Positions 1-12,309 of a stretch of DNA of 64,000 nt are shown here, in pieces. The notes under the pieces are model-generated. The model was not told where the DNA came from. It searched no databases and worked only from the letters and a program-made list of their open reading frames with translations. Source of the DNA: Cephalopachus bancanus (taxonomy: Eukaryota > Chordata > Mammalia > Primates > Tarsiidae); assembly GCA_027257055.1 (NCBI GenBank), contig JAPVLO010000522.1:248001-312000 (forward strand), read 5' to 3'. The translations under genes and the position numbers were made by a program. Each line of letters opens with the position of its first letter. Position 1 is the first letter of the stretch.

Positions 1-1350
<1,350 letters not shown>

Positions 1351-2150
1351 ACCAGCTAGACCAAAAAAGTTCAAGAGAGCTCACTGGCATGGTAAACTCT
1401 TTACACTACTGTAAGTAGACTTACACATTTATCTTCCAGCCATAGGTACTGAGAGTGATACAAGAAAGCCACTTTTTTCCCTTTCCATTTCAGGATACTG
1501 GAACATTTATTAGTGCTTTCTGCCAGCTTCCTACTCTTGAGGAAAGGAAAGGAAAAAGATATAAGCATTATGCACAAACATATGCTTTTTCCAAATGAAT
1601 TATAGGTTTCTTTAGTGACCTTTGCTACCAAAAAAGTGATGGGTTGAATTAGGAGTCATTTCACCCAGAGTTTTCCCCAGCAACACAAAATAAGTATTAA
1701 AGAGATTCATGTATGAAATTAAACCGAACACTTTTCCCTTCATAAACAAATATTTAATAAAAGGTTCTCTTCCCAGAAAGCAGGATTCAGCAGAAAAACA
1801 GAGAGACAAGGTGTAGGCCTACAATCCCCTAAAGAATTTTTCACTCCTGGCAACCCTAATCAATCCAAGACTTCCTTTTCTGGGCTATCTACAAGTTATT
1901 GTAAAAGGAAAAAATTCCATCTATAGTTACATTTGCCCAAGAGATACCACATTTTTATAACTTATTCCATTGCAATTGGTACTATCGACTTGGAGCTGAT
2001 TAAACAAAATACAGTGATCTCTGAGCATACTAGGCCTTTCTAGACCTACCCAATTCTTTCTGATTAATATAAAATGAGATATGTTTAGATATGTTTTATA
2101 AACCACCAACAGCAGGTATGCCAGCTGTTGTTCATGTAAAATATTACTGA
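1351..2150. other. Unassigned AT-rich intergenic sequence
   Basis: No repeat, gene or RNA that I recognise. The open frames here lack family motifs and are best treated as chance. Confidence 0.5.
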
Positions 2151-2152
2151 AG

Positions 2153-2305
2153 CACAGATACTCATTCCTTTGGGTACTGTCTATGACTACTTTAACACTA
2201 CAATGGCAAAGCTGATTAGCTGCAGCACAGAACATAAAATCCTTAAAGGCTAATATATTTGCCATAAGACCCTTTGTGGTATATGCTAAACTCTGATCCA
2301 CAGCA
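2153..2305 (-). mobile_element. Old hAT-Charlie-type DNA transposon fragment
   Basis: The stretch resembles one end of a common mammalian hAT non-autonomous element: 'gtactgtctatgactacttt', then 'ctacaatggcaaagctga', then 'ccttaaaggctaatatattt' and an end like 'taaactctgatcc'. These correspond in order to a consensus I remember ending in 'gtttgccgacccctg'. It is diverged and has no coding capacity. The exact subfamily and the orientation relative to the family consensus are uncertain. Confidence 0.6.
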
Positions 2306-2790
2306 TCAACTGATACCATCTGGTCTAAAATGCCAACTTATTATAATTTTAATAAGAAAAAAACACCATGAAACCCCCTCCTAACATTTAAATTCTGCCC
2401 CCCCAAACTATTAAATAAGTTTAGCTCTCTGGGGTGTCTGTGTATATACTGTTAGATCTACAGGCTCCTCTGAGATTGCCCTGAAAATTACAAGTGCTGA
2501 CCCCAGTGTACTTCCAGAGACTGTGAACATTGGCTCCTTTCAGCTTTGGTATGCAGATCTGGTGCCATTTTATGGCTGGAGTTGACCCTAAAGTGGCAGT
2601 AGTGAAGTTCTTGCAAGGGATGCTGCTACCCGATCTTGAGACGAGGCTGGGGAAAATATGAAGAAAGAAGCACTTAACACCAGTGTCTTCACTCTAAATC
2701 TTTTTTGGGGGGGGGTTCTTATGGGGCATGGTACAACATGGCCTCAAGATGGAAGTGAGGCACAGAATGTTTTACCTGGGTATATCCACA
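2306..2790. other. Unassigned sequence with a G-run
   Basis: Intergenic sequence with short homopolymer runs, including a poly-G run near 2706. No gene or repeat recognised. Confidence 0.4.
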
Positions 2791-2799
2791 ATGAAGGTG

Positions 2800-3120
2800 T
2801 CAGGTGTGAAGTTATATACGAGAGTTAAGAAGTTTGATATAGGACAGAGCAAGTTTGTATGTGTTTAGCAAAAGGGTTAATTTCTCAGTGTTTCTGAGCA
2901 ACAACCTAAACAAATTTATCAGAGCCTGGGAATGTCTGAGGCCCCAGATTCTGCTCAAGACTGCAGGTGAACACTCACAGCTGTCAAAGTCTAGCAAAAT
3001 GTGTGTCTCTGTGAGAATACAGAAAAGTTTGGGAGACTGGGGGATGCTGCAGAGGCTGTGGCCACCCACCCCCCTCCACCTCGCTGCACATTTGTGGACA
3101 GATATTACATGAGATGTTTA
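2800..3120 (-). mobile_element. LTR-like repeat, copy 1
   Basis: This segment aligns by eye with 37090-37345. The shared core is 'ttagcaaaagggttaattt' here and 'ttagcaaaatggttaattt' there, followed by 'aacctaaacaaatttatcag' against 'aatctaaacagctttattag'. On the minus strand the related copy has AATAAA followed by a GTTTAGATTG-type stretch, as expected for a polyadenylation region. I therefore infer an old LTR in antisense orientation. Family unknown; a low-copy segmental repeat is an alternative. Confidence 0.45.
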
Positions 3121-3379
3121 TGCTGCAGGGTTATAACTTGTAAAAGGAACTATGCATGTTTTAGGGCCTAGAAAGTTGATGACATGTACAATGGACTTGC
3201 TGCTTTAGTCAGGAACACATACCCCTTAATAAGCAAATCATGTCAATCCTTGTTAATTATAATATGTTCATCTTTGTATCTACCACATAATAATAAGCAG
3301 ACTACAACAAGCTTATTTGGAACATAGAGGCAGAAAGTGATATGCACAGAATGACTGATCATTTATATTAGTCTGTTGA

Positions 3380-4140
3380 GCTCAGTCAGGTTACATCTTT
3401 AGCTACAGTCCATGGTGTACACTAGGTTTATTTCAGGGCAGCCATGAAGTCAGAGAGAGTCTGTGCCTGGGATCAAGCAGCATGGGTTTCGTCTCAGGAA
3501 GGAGAGGATTTAGGAGAAATCCGGGACAGACTCAGATCAGCAGAGACACAGTTATCATTTGACTATGCCATTCATGTTTAGCAGTATAGTGGTGTAACAT
3601 AAGGAGAAGTACAGGGAAATAAGGGGAAAAAAGACTCTTCTCCTGACTGGGGGTGTGGATCTTGTCTCTTCTTAGTTGTGTTTTTCCTGAACTTTTTTCT
3701 TCTTAGCAACAGAATCCCCCACCCACCACCCTGGAAACAGCCCTGATCTGTTTCTGCTCCTCAGTGCCCCTTGTTTTCTTTCTTTAAACTCCTTCCTCAT
3801 TCCCTGGTCCTACTTCCAAGCTTTGGCTGTGATGATTGTGTCAGAGCTTAACTGTGAAGAGAAAGCAGAGCTCCATTTGAATGCTCACTGTTTAGCCAAT
3901 GCCTATGTGAGGTTCAGCATTACTGTCCCATCTCTGAACCGCACTTTCCTCTTCTGGAGTATGTGATCATGACTCTCAGTCATCACAGTGGTTATGGGGG
4001 CCAGTAGTGCCTGGTCATGAAAGGCTCGATCAGTTATAGCTAATATTTAGAGGGCATGAGGGGTTAGGATATAAGAGGATCCTGGTGTCAGATTCCATAC
4101 TCAAGGTGGATAATATATGCATTCATTCAGAGATTCTTTT
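3380..4140. repeat. Dispersed repeat related to 32690-33110 and 35690-35790
   Basis: Two patches recur about 30 kb away. 'gagaagtacagggaaataagg' near 3603 resembles 'gagaaatacaagaaataagg' near 33066. 'ggatcctggtgtcagattcc' near 4077 resembles 'ggaccctggtgttggatgcc' near 35736, each followed by a 'caaggtgg' stretch and an 'atgcatt' stretch. Order is conserved, so this is either an old segmental duplication or copies of a long LTR or ERV-derived element. No coding evidence. Confidence 0.4.
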
Positions 4141-4466
4141 TTATACCATTTTCTTTGACTGTCCTTTCTTTCACATGATGATGCCAGCATTCATTTGATT
4201 AATGCTAACTTTTGAGCGAAGATCATACTTAAAATATGTATACTTTTTTGCCCCCACCAGTATAGTAATAGTAATTTATCATATATTTCAAAACAGCTAC
4301 AAGAGATGATCTGGAATGTTCACAACACAAAGAAATATTCAATGTTTGAGGTGACAGGGATCCCTCAAACCCCAATTTGATAATTAGACATTGTATGCTT
4401 GTATCACAATGTCCCATGTACCCCATAAATTTGTACAATTTTATGATAACCATAAATTAAAAATAA

Positions 4467-4766
4467 GCTGGGAACAGTGGTTCACACCTGTAATCCTAGC
4501 ACTTTGGGAGGCTGAGGTGAAAGGATAGCCTGAGTCCAGGGGTTTGAGACTAGCCTGGGCAATATGGCGAGACCTCATCTCTACAATAAATACAAAAATT
4601 AGCTGGGTATGGTGGTGCCTGCCTGTAGTTCCAGCTATTTGGAAGACTGAAGCAGAAGGGTGGCCTGAGACAAGCAGGTTGAGGATGCGGTAGCTGTAAG
4701 TGTGCCACTGCTTTCTAGCCTGGGTGACAGAGTGAGACTACAACTAAAAAAAAGAAATTAAAAAAT
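4467..4766 (+). mobile_element. Alu dimer
   Basis: Left arm starts 'gctgggaacagtggttcaca'. The mid region has 'ctctacaataaatacaaa', the right arm ends 'gggtgacagagtgagacta', and an A-rich tail follows. An old, diverged copy in tandem with the next Alu. Confidence 0.9.
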
Positions 4767-5076
4767 TTGGTCAGGCTCAGTGACTCAGCGTGCAATCCAA
4801 GAACTTTGGGAAGCCAAGGCAAGTGGATTGCCTGAACCTGGGTGGTCAAGGCCAACCTGGGCATCTTGGCGTGATCTCATCTCTACAATAAATCAAAAAA
4901 TTAGTGGGCTGTGGTAGCATGCATCAGTAGTTTCAGCTACTTGTAAGACAGAGGTGGAAGGATTGCCTGGGCCCAGCCGGTCGATGTTGGGGTGGCCATG
5001 AGCATGCTACTGCACTCCAGCCTGGGCGACAGAGTGAGACTCAACTCAAAACAAGAAAAGAAAAGAAAAAAAAAAT
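4767..5076 (+). mobile_element. Alu dimer, tandem neighbour
   Basis: Begins immediately after the A-tail of the preceding Alu with a 'ggtcaggctcagtgactcag' start, and ends 'gggcgacagagtgagactca' plus an A-rich tail. Head-to-tail placement suggests insertion into the first element's A-tail. Confidence 0.88.
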
Positions 5077-5129
5077 CAGATATAATGTTAGGTCAGACCC
5101 GCCAGGGTGGGTTTGAGTAATCCAGTGCT

Positions 5130-5742
5130 GCATGAAAGATGCAAAGAGCTGCACAGAAGTTAGATTGGAAAACATAATTTATTTAGAAAGTAGATTAGAG
5201 AGGGAGAGAGAGGAGATTCACCTCCCCAAGGTAGGAGGTGGAGGCAAAGCAAGGAAACATGGTGACCAGGGCTCAAGGAACCAAATGGTTAGACCATGGC
5301 ATAGAAAAGCAGTGGTCCCATTCAGAGATTCTATCTGCCAAGAAATGCTCAGAAAGCTGAAACGTGAAGAGTATTACAGTCAAACACACAAAAATGACAG
5401 TTCCCAAATGCAGGAGTAACCACAATTAAGGTGAAATGAAAATTGAGTGGCCACAAGTGTGTTGAACCATCAAGGGATCATCACTGTGGATCATCACTGC
5501 TGTGGTTTTCATCCCTGAGTGACACGGAAGAGGAATCCCAGGATCTCCACAGAGAGGGAGTGTGTCAGGGCTTTGAGGTGAGGCTGGAGTCTGTGGCTAC
5601 TCCTCCCCTGAATCTGTGGACATGCGCTGGGATGTCTCTGCTAACTGACCGGCGTCCCTTGTCACTGAGCCACCTCCCCTGTGTGTGTGTGAAACAGAAT
5701 CACTGCAGTATTGTCAGACATGGATGCCTGCACCACGTGTGA
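5130..5742 (-). mobile_element. LTR-like repeat, copy 2
   Basis: On the minus strand the element would begin near 'tgtctgacaatactgcagtg' (around 5720) and carry an AATAAA near 5178-5183. The start resembles 'tgtctaacaataatgtagta' at about 37435. The part at 5160-5300 also resembles 55030-55185 ('agattagagagggagagag' and the 'ctcaaggaaccaaatggtt' patch). I infer an old antisense LTR; family unknown. No protein-coding signal. Confidence 0.45.
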
Positions 5743-5849
5743 ACCCAGAAGCCAGGATCCGGTCTGACGCAGACCTGCAGCAGGCAAGTTGCAAGGAGAG
5801 TGCCACCTGGCCCTGGCGCCTGCGCCTCTCCGCACCAGCATGTGCCCCT

Positions 5850-6030
5850 GGGTCCTAACCGCCTACACCACGTGCCTGCTCTGGGGCCCCCACCCTAACG
5901 CTTCTAGGAGCAACCGACCCCTCCCTGCGGCTCCTCCAAGGCCCATGATTGGCTCCGCAGGATGGGGGCGGGACAGAGCGCCTGGCCGGCGTGATGACGT
6001 CAGGCGTCACCCAAGCAGCTTTCTGTTGTC
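5850..6030 (+). promoter_or_regulatory. CpG-rich promoter-like segment with CRE and inverted CCAAT
   Basis: This is the most CpG-rich host-like stretch in the window. It contains 'tgatgacgtca' near 5992, a perfect palindromic CRE/ATF core (tgacgtca), 'attggct' near 5947, an inverted CCAAT box for NF-Y, and 'gggggcggg' near 5963, an Sp1-type GC box. This layout is typical of TATA-less housekeeping or KRAB-zinc-finger promoters and precedes a plausible exon with a splice donor. Activity cannot be judged from sequence. The promoter could serve either strand. Confidence 0.6.
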
Positions 6031-6114
6031 GGTTGCCTGGTCCTTTGCGTCGCTGTGAGCCTGAAGGGCTGCCCAGGCTGGGTGGGTTCTCCACCCTGCT
6101 CCTCGCTCTCTCTG
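6031..6114 (+). other. Putative non-coding first exon with splice donor
   Basis: The sequence 'cctttgcgtcgctgtgagcc' resembles the 5' untranslated first exon common to KRAB zinc-finger genes. It ends 'ctctctctg|gtgagt' near 6115, a near-perfect splice donor. No matching KRAB A-box exon was recognised downstream, so the rest of the gene may lie outside the window or be lost. The start position is approximate. This would be transcribed away from the zinc-finger relic at 1-1350. Confidence 0.45.
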
Positions 6115-7190
6115 GTGAGTTAGGGGCCCAGGGGCGAAGAGGACAGTGGAGGGCCGCTCGAGTTCCCCAGCCCTGGCCGCCGTGAGGCCGTAGGGCAGTC
6201 CCAGCTCACAAAGCCCTGTGGGCCACCCCCCTTCCTCCACCAAGACCCTCCTGCCGAGACTTCCTGCCCGCACCCCACCCTGGCGTCAGTGCAGCACCAC
6301 TTGTGGCCCTCTTCAGCTCCAACCCCGAGCTCCGCCACCTCCCCTCGCCTGCCCTGACACCCCTCATCCTCACCCCAGCCCCTCCGGTAGCCCTGGGGCT
6401 CCACACACCTCCTCAAATCCCCCCGTTCTGTCCTACCCCCCTTAAGACTCGGCTTTCTCACCCCATTCCCCATATCCGCTACTCAGCTCCCTGCCTCTGC
6501 CCCCTGTCATCCGAGACCTCCCTTCAGTGAAGGTGCCCCCTTTAGTTCACTCCTTCCGTCGGGAAAACTATGACCTCTGCCTGTCCCAAGTCTTACTTGC
6601 ATTTTGTACCTACAGACTTCCCAGCCCAACATACACATCCTTTCGGTTGCCTGCCATCCCGAGGTCACCCCATCCCTAGTTCTTCTCTAGACCACCCCCT
6701 GCTCTTGCTGTTACCACCCTCACCTGAACCTATTTAAAATGGGGTCGCTCTGGTCTTTCACCTCTACTGACCTCCCACCGTACTCTCTCCTCCATTCTTC
6801 CCTTGACTTGGCTCCCTTCTATCTTCGTGCAAGGTTCCCGTCAGCCCCACCACCAGCCCTTCAACTGTCCCATTTTTGTTAATTTGTTTTCTTGTTGCTT
6901 TTATGAAGGGATGGATTTTCAGATGCCCTTACTCCATCGTTTTCACTGATGTCACCTAAAACAAGGTTTTAAATCTCTTAAGTCTCAGGGACCATGGGAT
7001 AGTTAAATACTTAATTATGGGAAATAATTAAGAAAAAGAAATAAGAGAAACCGTAGTTATTATCGAAGCTCTTCAAGATAAAGAAGGTGAAGGTTGCAAA
7101 GACTTTTCTGCATTTGGTCCTCTCATAATCAAGGTTAAAGTAGCAGCTCTTTGAAACCTCTTTTCTTCATTCAGTACAAACACAGACTTT
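6115..7190. other. C-rich presumed intron sequence
   Basis: Pyrimidine- and C-rich sequence follows the donor to about 6860, then becomes AT-rich. CpG density falls quickly. No exon, repeat or RNA gene recognised. Confidence 0.5.
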
Positions 7191-7306
7191 GTGTTTCTGA
7201 CTTCAAAGAGCTGAGTTCCAATTCCAACTTTGATTTTAATGGCATGGTGATCTAGGACATACAACCTCTCCGTACCATAGTTTCCTCATTTTAAAATGGG
7301 GTAATA
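7190..7306 (+). mobile_element. MIR fragment, left part
   Basis: Contains 'tagtttcctcattttaaaat', the conserved MIR stretch. It ends abruptly at an inserted block; the missing 3' part resumes at 8739. Confidence 0.7.
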
Positions 7307-7620
7307 GGCCAAGTTCAGTGGTTCATGCCTATAATCCCAGCACTTTGGGAGGCGTATTGCCTGATTCCACAGGTTCACGATCAGCCCAGGCAACTTGGCG
7401 AAACCTCATCTCTACAATAAACCAAAAAATTAGTAGTGGTGTTTGCCTGTAGTTCCAGGTACTTGGAAGGCTGAGGTGGAAGAATAGCCTGAGCCCTTCA
7501 GGTCGAGGCTGCAGTGGCTGTGAGTTGACCACTGCATCCCAGCCTGGGTGGCAAAGTGAGACCTCAATTGCAAACAAGCAAGCAAGCAAACAAACAAAAA
7601 CAAAAACAAAACAAAACAGA
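7307..7620 (+). mobile_element. Alu dimer
   Basis: Starts 'ggccaagttcagtggttcat', has 'ctctacaataaaccaaaa' in mid-element, and ends with an (AAACA)-type tail. No private right-hand target-site copy is visible after its tail. Confidence 0.9.
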
Positions 7621-7763
7621 AACAAAGCCACCTTGAATTTCTACCTCCTGAACTGCAAACACTTGTCTTATGGTGGCAAAAAGCAGTAAATGAAGACACC
7701 ATGGGATTAGAAATACAGGAAAAAAATTTTAAATCTCTCAAATTGACAAAGATAAAAAATACT

Positions 7764-7905
7764 TCTGGCTCAGGTATAGTGGCTCATGCCTATAATCGCG
7801 CTACTCATGAGGCTGAGGTGAGAGTTTCCATTGAGCCCTGGAGTTTGAAATCAGTCTGGGTAACATAGCTAGACCATGGTCTCAAAATAAAATTTAAAAA
7901 TAAAT
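7764..7905 (+). mobile_element. Alu left-monomer-like SINE
   Basis: A single arm from 'ggctcaggtatagtggctca' to an AT-rich A-tail, about 140 bases, with no second arm. Resembles a free left monomer or a truncated Alu. Confidence 0.65.
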
Positions 7906-8083
7906 AAGAGGACCCATAATACCCAGTATGGGAGGATACAACAAGCAGCCACCACTCTCTTCTGTACTTCCTATAGGGCAACTGCATAATTAGGCAAACC
8001 CATGACCCACCAATAACAATTCTAGAAATTTATCCAAGGGAAAAAAATCAAAGATGTACAGATATTACTTGCAGTGATTCTTT

Positions 8084-8365
8084 TTTTTTTTGGAGTTGGA
8101 ATCTCACTCTGTCGCCCAGACTGGAGTGCAGTGGCCACTCCGGCCACCGCAGCCTCAACCTGCTGGGCTCCGGCAATCGATCCACTTCAGCCTTCCAAGT
8201 AGCCGGAATTACAGGCATGCGCTACCACGCCCGGCTGATTTTTTGATTTATTGTAGAGATAAGGTCTTGTTGCCCAGGCGGGTCTCAAACCTGTGGGCTC
8301 AGGCAATCCACTCACCTCAGCCTCCCAAAGGCGCGTGGATTACAGGCTGAGCCACCGAGCCCAGC
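8084..8365 (-). mobile_element. Young antisense Alu
   Basis: Poly-T start, then 'gagttggaatctcactctgt' and the end 'gctgagccaccgagcccagc'. Flanked by a short direct repeat like 'tgattcttt'. Very close to the copies at 14296 and 61610, so this is one of the most recent Alu groups here. Confidence 0.92.
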
Positions 8366-8452
8366 TGATTCTTTGAAATGATGTAAACATTCAAGTGTGG
8401 GAGAATAACAAATATAGACATCCAATGGGATCTTAGTAAGAAATAGTGCTTT

Positions 8453-8860
<408 letters not shown>

Positions 8861-8934
8861 TTTGGCAAAAGTATACTAATGATTCTTGAGTTAACAGAGA
8901 GACAGATTATTTCTTTCGTGCTTGCTGTTTCTTT

Positions 8935-8952
8935 TCTTTCTTTCTTTCTTTC

Positions 8953-9004
<52 letters not shown>

Positions 9005-9005
9005 T
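8935..9005. repeat. (CTTT)n microsatellite
   Basis: About 70 bases of near-perfect tetranucleotide repeat with one 'ctctttc' interruption. Homopurine/homopyrimidine asymmetry favours triplex or slipped structures. Confidence 0.97.
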
Positions 9006-9109
9006 TCTGTTTCCCTTAAATAACTGAAAAGAAAATTTCCAGCATTTTGGAATAAAAATTTCTAACAAAAATGAATTTTCAATTTTATTGATATATAAAC
9101 AAAATGTTA

Positions 9110-9260
9110 CTTATTTATACAACAAATATTTGTGAAATACCAGTAAATTTCAGGCTCAATGCCAGGCACAGGGATGACAATGACAATAAGTGTGATTCAT
9201 GTCCTCAAAGAGCTGACAATCCAAGATACTGACAGTGAACTTGTGATTCAGTCTGCACTG
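9110..9260 (+). mobile_element. L2/MIR-age LINE fragment
   Basis: 'acaacaaatatttgtgaaat', then 'caggctcaatgccaggcac' and 'tgtcctcaaagagctgaca', match the order of the conserved L2 3' region. Highly diverged. Confidence 0.55.
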
Positions 9261-10040
9261 TGACAGAGGCTTTGGTGTGACATAGGAGACCAGGTGGAGT
9301 GTGTGAGGGAAGGCTGCCTTCACTTGACCCTCATCTTCGATTTATGCCTTTTTCTTTGACTCTAAAGCCAAGGAATTGGTAATGTTTTTTTCCTTAACTG
9401 GGTGGATTTAACCATGAATTAAAAAAAATGTATAAAGATGAAATATAGACATCTTGAATTATGGACGACATTAGTGATTCTTTTTCCTACAGAGCAAGGG
9501 CTTTCTATCAGCCTGGTCACTTCTAGGGTTTTTACCTGAAAAATTATTTGGCATATTTTTTCTTTGCTACCCACATTTCTTTCTCCTCTGCCTTTCTTCT
9601 CCACTTTCTCTTCAATAGACCTGGGTAGTCCTCAAAGGAAGAGTGCTTTTTGGAGTCTAATGGTGATATCTAGGTAAAGTCAGAAAACATTTTTTTAACC
9701 TACACGTTCCACACCAAAAAAAAAAATAAATAAAATTTGTGTGCAGTTTCTTGCATAATGAAAATGCAGGTAATTTTTAATTTTATTACATTTTTCAGAA
9801 TTCTCAATCGCAGTCTTCTAACAACTGTTGAAGATTCATATGTGTTTAAATTGCCAGCATTAAAATATTTGTAAGTATTACAGTGATCTCAAGAGTCATG
9901 AGATGATTTATGCTCTTCTTTTTTACTTTTATCAAAGATTAAGTATTTTGTATATTGGCTTAAAAAGCCACATTTTAAATTTAAACTGGGTTATTGAAAA
10001 AAGCTATTGACAAAGAAAAGGATTTTAAATGGTGTATGTT
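9261..10040. other. Unassigned AT-rich sequence
   Basis: No recognisable gene or repeat. Short A-runs such as that at 9715-9735 are noted. Confidence 0.4.
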
Positions 10041-10140
10041 GACCAGGTGTGGTGGTTTACAACCGTAATCCCAACATTTTGGGATGCCAAGATAGGAGGA
10101 TTGCGTGAGTTCAGGAGATTGAGACCAGTTTAGGCTACAT
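10041..10140 (+). mobile_element. Alu left-arm fragment
   Basis: 'gaccaggtgtggtggtttac' through 'gagaccagtttaggctacat'. Truncated, no right arm. Confidence 0.75.
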
Positions 10141-10356
10141 ACGGCCCATCATTATTTAATAAAAGTAAAGTAAATAAAAGAGACAACAAGGAAACAGAGC
10201 AGTACTGAAGAATACATATAAATATGGAACATGCAAGCACATGTAGGAATATTAATTATCCCAGAAAACAAAGAGGCTCAGGTGTTCATTATTTTAAAAA
10301 GAAAACACCCCCCCTCAAATAAAGAAATTACAGAGCAAGCAATCAAGAGAGGTGAA

Positions 10357-10600
10357 TGAGACTTCCAGCAATTTGGAAGGCTGAGGCAGGAGGATCACTG
10401 GAGTTCAGGAATTTGAGACCAACCTGGGTGACATAGCAAGACCTCATCAACACAAAAACTTGTTAACTGGTCATGGCGAGATGCCTATAATCCAACTACT
10501 CAAGAGGCTGAGGTGGGAGGATCACTTGAGCACAGAGGTGGAGGCTATGTTGAATTGGGATGGTGCCACTGCCCTCCAGCCAAGGCAACAGAGTGAGATC

Positions 10601-10602
<2 letters not shown>
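10357..10602 (+). mobile_element. Old Alu, 5' truncated
   Basis: Begins inside the left arm ('ccagcaatttggaaggctga') and ends 'caacagagtgagatcc'. The tail has turned into the GA repeat that follows. Confidence 0.85.

Positions 10603-10664
<62 letters not shown>
10603..10664. repeat. (GA)n microsatellite at Alu tail
   Basis: Perfect dinucleotide repeat of about 60 bases at the Alu 3' end, a common birthplace of microsatellites. Confidence 0.96.
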
Positions 10665-10665
<1 letters not shown>

Positions 10666-11039
10666 GAAGTAATATGAAAATGAGAAACAGGATATTGGTA
10701 AAAGAGGGTATGCCTCCTACTAGTTATATCAAACTTGTATTATGAAAATCTACTTAAATCTTTTTAATAAGAGTGCTCTGGAATTATCTCCTTTGACAAA
10801 TAAATTCTTGGCTTGTTTTATAGAGAAGCCCAAATTGAAGTAATTATATGTCCTTGAAATATCTTTTTAAGTATATAATCTTTGTAGTGGTGTTCACATC
10901 ATGAATGCTTGCGCTTTCCCCTTCAGAGATGTGGGAGCTCCACAAGTCCTAATGAAAACAGTTGAGAACTTCCTATGAAGACTCTGGAATTGGATAAACC
11001 GTTAGTTATTTTTTCTTAGACTTATCTTTTCTTAATTTT

Positions 11040-11960
11040 TTTAGTTTTGTTTTACTATTTTCTTTAGTCAGGTTAATTGAGGTATGATTTTTATGTAATA
11101 AAACTTGCCCTTTCTGAAGTGTACGGTTTGATGAGTTTTGACAAGTGTAGTTAGGTAGCAACCATCACATTCCGATATAGAACATTTCCATCACCCCATA
11201 AAGACCCCTCAAGTCCCTTTGCGGTCAGTTCACTCCTCTTGCCACCAGCCCCTGGCATTCAGGAGTCTGATTTTAGTTCCTATAGTTTTGCCTCTTCAAG
11301 AATGTCTCATGAATGAAGTCATATAGTGTGTAGACTTTTGTGTCTGGGCTCTTTCACTTAATGTACATTTTTGAGATCATGCTATTGCATCTACTGGTAT
11401 AGCTGAGTTTGCATATCTGCAAGTTTCCTATCCACAGATTCAGTCAGCCACAGGAGAATATTTAGAAAAAAAATAAAAAACACAATAATAAGAATACAAA
11501 TTTTAAAGTAAGTAACAACTTTGTGCATGGCATTTATTTTAAGTAATCTGGAGATGCTTTAAAGTATGCTGAGGTTATATGCAAATATTATTCCTTCTTA
11601 TACTAGGGACTTCAGCGGCTGCAGATTTGGATGTGGGGGGGAGGGGAAGGTGTTAGAACCAGTTCCTTGTAGAGGACAGATGTAGCTCATTCCTTTTTGT
11701 TACTGAGTAGTGTTCCAGTTGTGTGGATATATCCAGTTGTCCACTCACCAGTTTACAGACATTTGGGTTGTTTACAGTTTGTTGTCAGTTGTGAATAAAA
11801 CTTCTGAAAATACTCATATATTTTCATTTACTTGGGGTAAATACTTAGGGGTGGGTTGGCTGCATCATATGCTAAGTGCATGTTTGACATTTTAGGAACC
11901 TCTAAACTGTTTTCTTAAAGTGGCTGAACTATTTTTTCTTCCCACCAGCAACATATGAGA
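11040..11960 (-). mobile_element. Old L1M-type LINE, interrupted
   Basis: 'ttaattgaggtatgattttt', 'gaagtgtacggtttgatgag' and later 'agtagtgttccagttgtgtg' are typical of an antisense old L1M 3' region. It is interrupted at about 11397-11690 by a Tigger/MER2-like element and then resumes collinearly. Confidence 0.65.
11397..11690 (+). mobile_element. Tigger-group MITE, MER2-like
   Basis: Contains 'cagattcagtcagccacagg', then 'aagtaatctggagatgcttt', then 'ggttatatgcaaatatt' and 'gggacttcagcggctgcaga'. That is the order of the MER2/Tigger consensus that I remember. Its placement inside the L1M makes it the younger of the two. Confidence 0.68.
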
Positions 11961-12021
11961 GTTGCGAGTGTTCCACTTCTTCAACAGAGTCTTATATTTC
12001 AGTTTCTTTTAAAAATGTCAT

Positions 12022-12309
12022 TGGCTGCGCATGGTGGTTCACACCTATATCCCAGCACTTTGGGTGGCTGAGGTGAGAGGATTGCCTGAGCTCACAGGTT
12101 TGACACCAGCCTGGGAAACTTGGCAGGATCTAAATTCTACAGTAAATCAGAAAATTAGCCAGGCATGGTGGTGTGTGCCTGTAGTTCCAGCTGCTTGGAA
12201 GGCTGAGGTGAAAGAATCCCCTAGCAGGTTGAGGCTGCGTTAGTCATGATTTTGTCACTCATTCCAGCCTGGGTAACAATGAGAATCCAACTCAAAAAAA
12301 AAAAAAAAA
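12022..12309 (+). mobile_element. Alu dimer
   Basis: 'ggctgcgcatggtggttcac' to 'gagaatccaactcaaaaa'. Somewhat diverged, full length. Confidence 0.88.

Noticed and set aside
6120..6530. Several overlapping frames in the C-rich sequence after the promoter
   Set aside because: High GC lowers stop frequency; all read Pro/Arg/Gly-rich text without domain features.
8935..9005. Possible CRISPR-like or satellite array
   Set aside because: Simple tetranucleotide microsatellite without spacers; CRISPR arrays do not occur in primate nuclear DNA.
10460..10672. Frame with a long Arg-Glu repeat
   Set aside because: Translation of the (GA)n microsatellite at an Alu tail.
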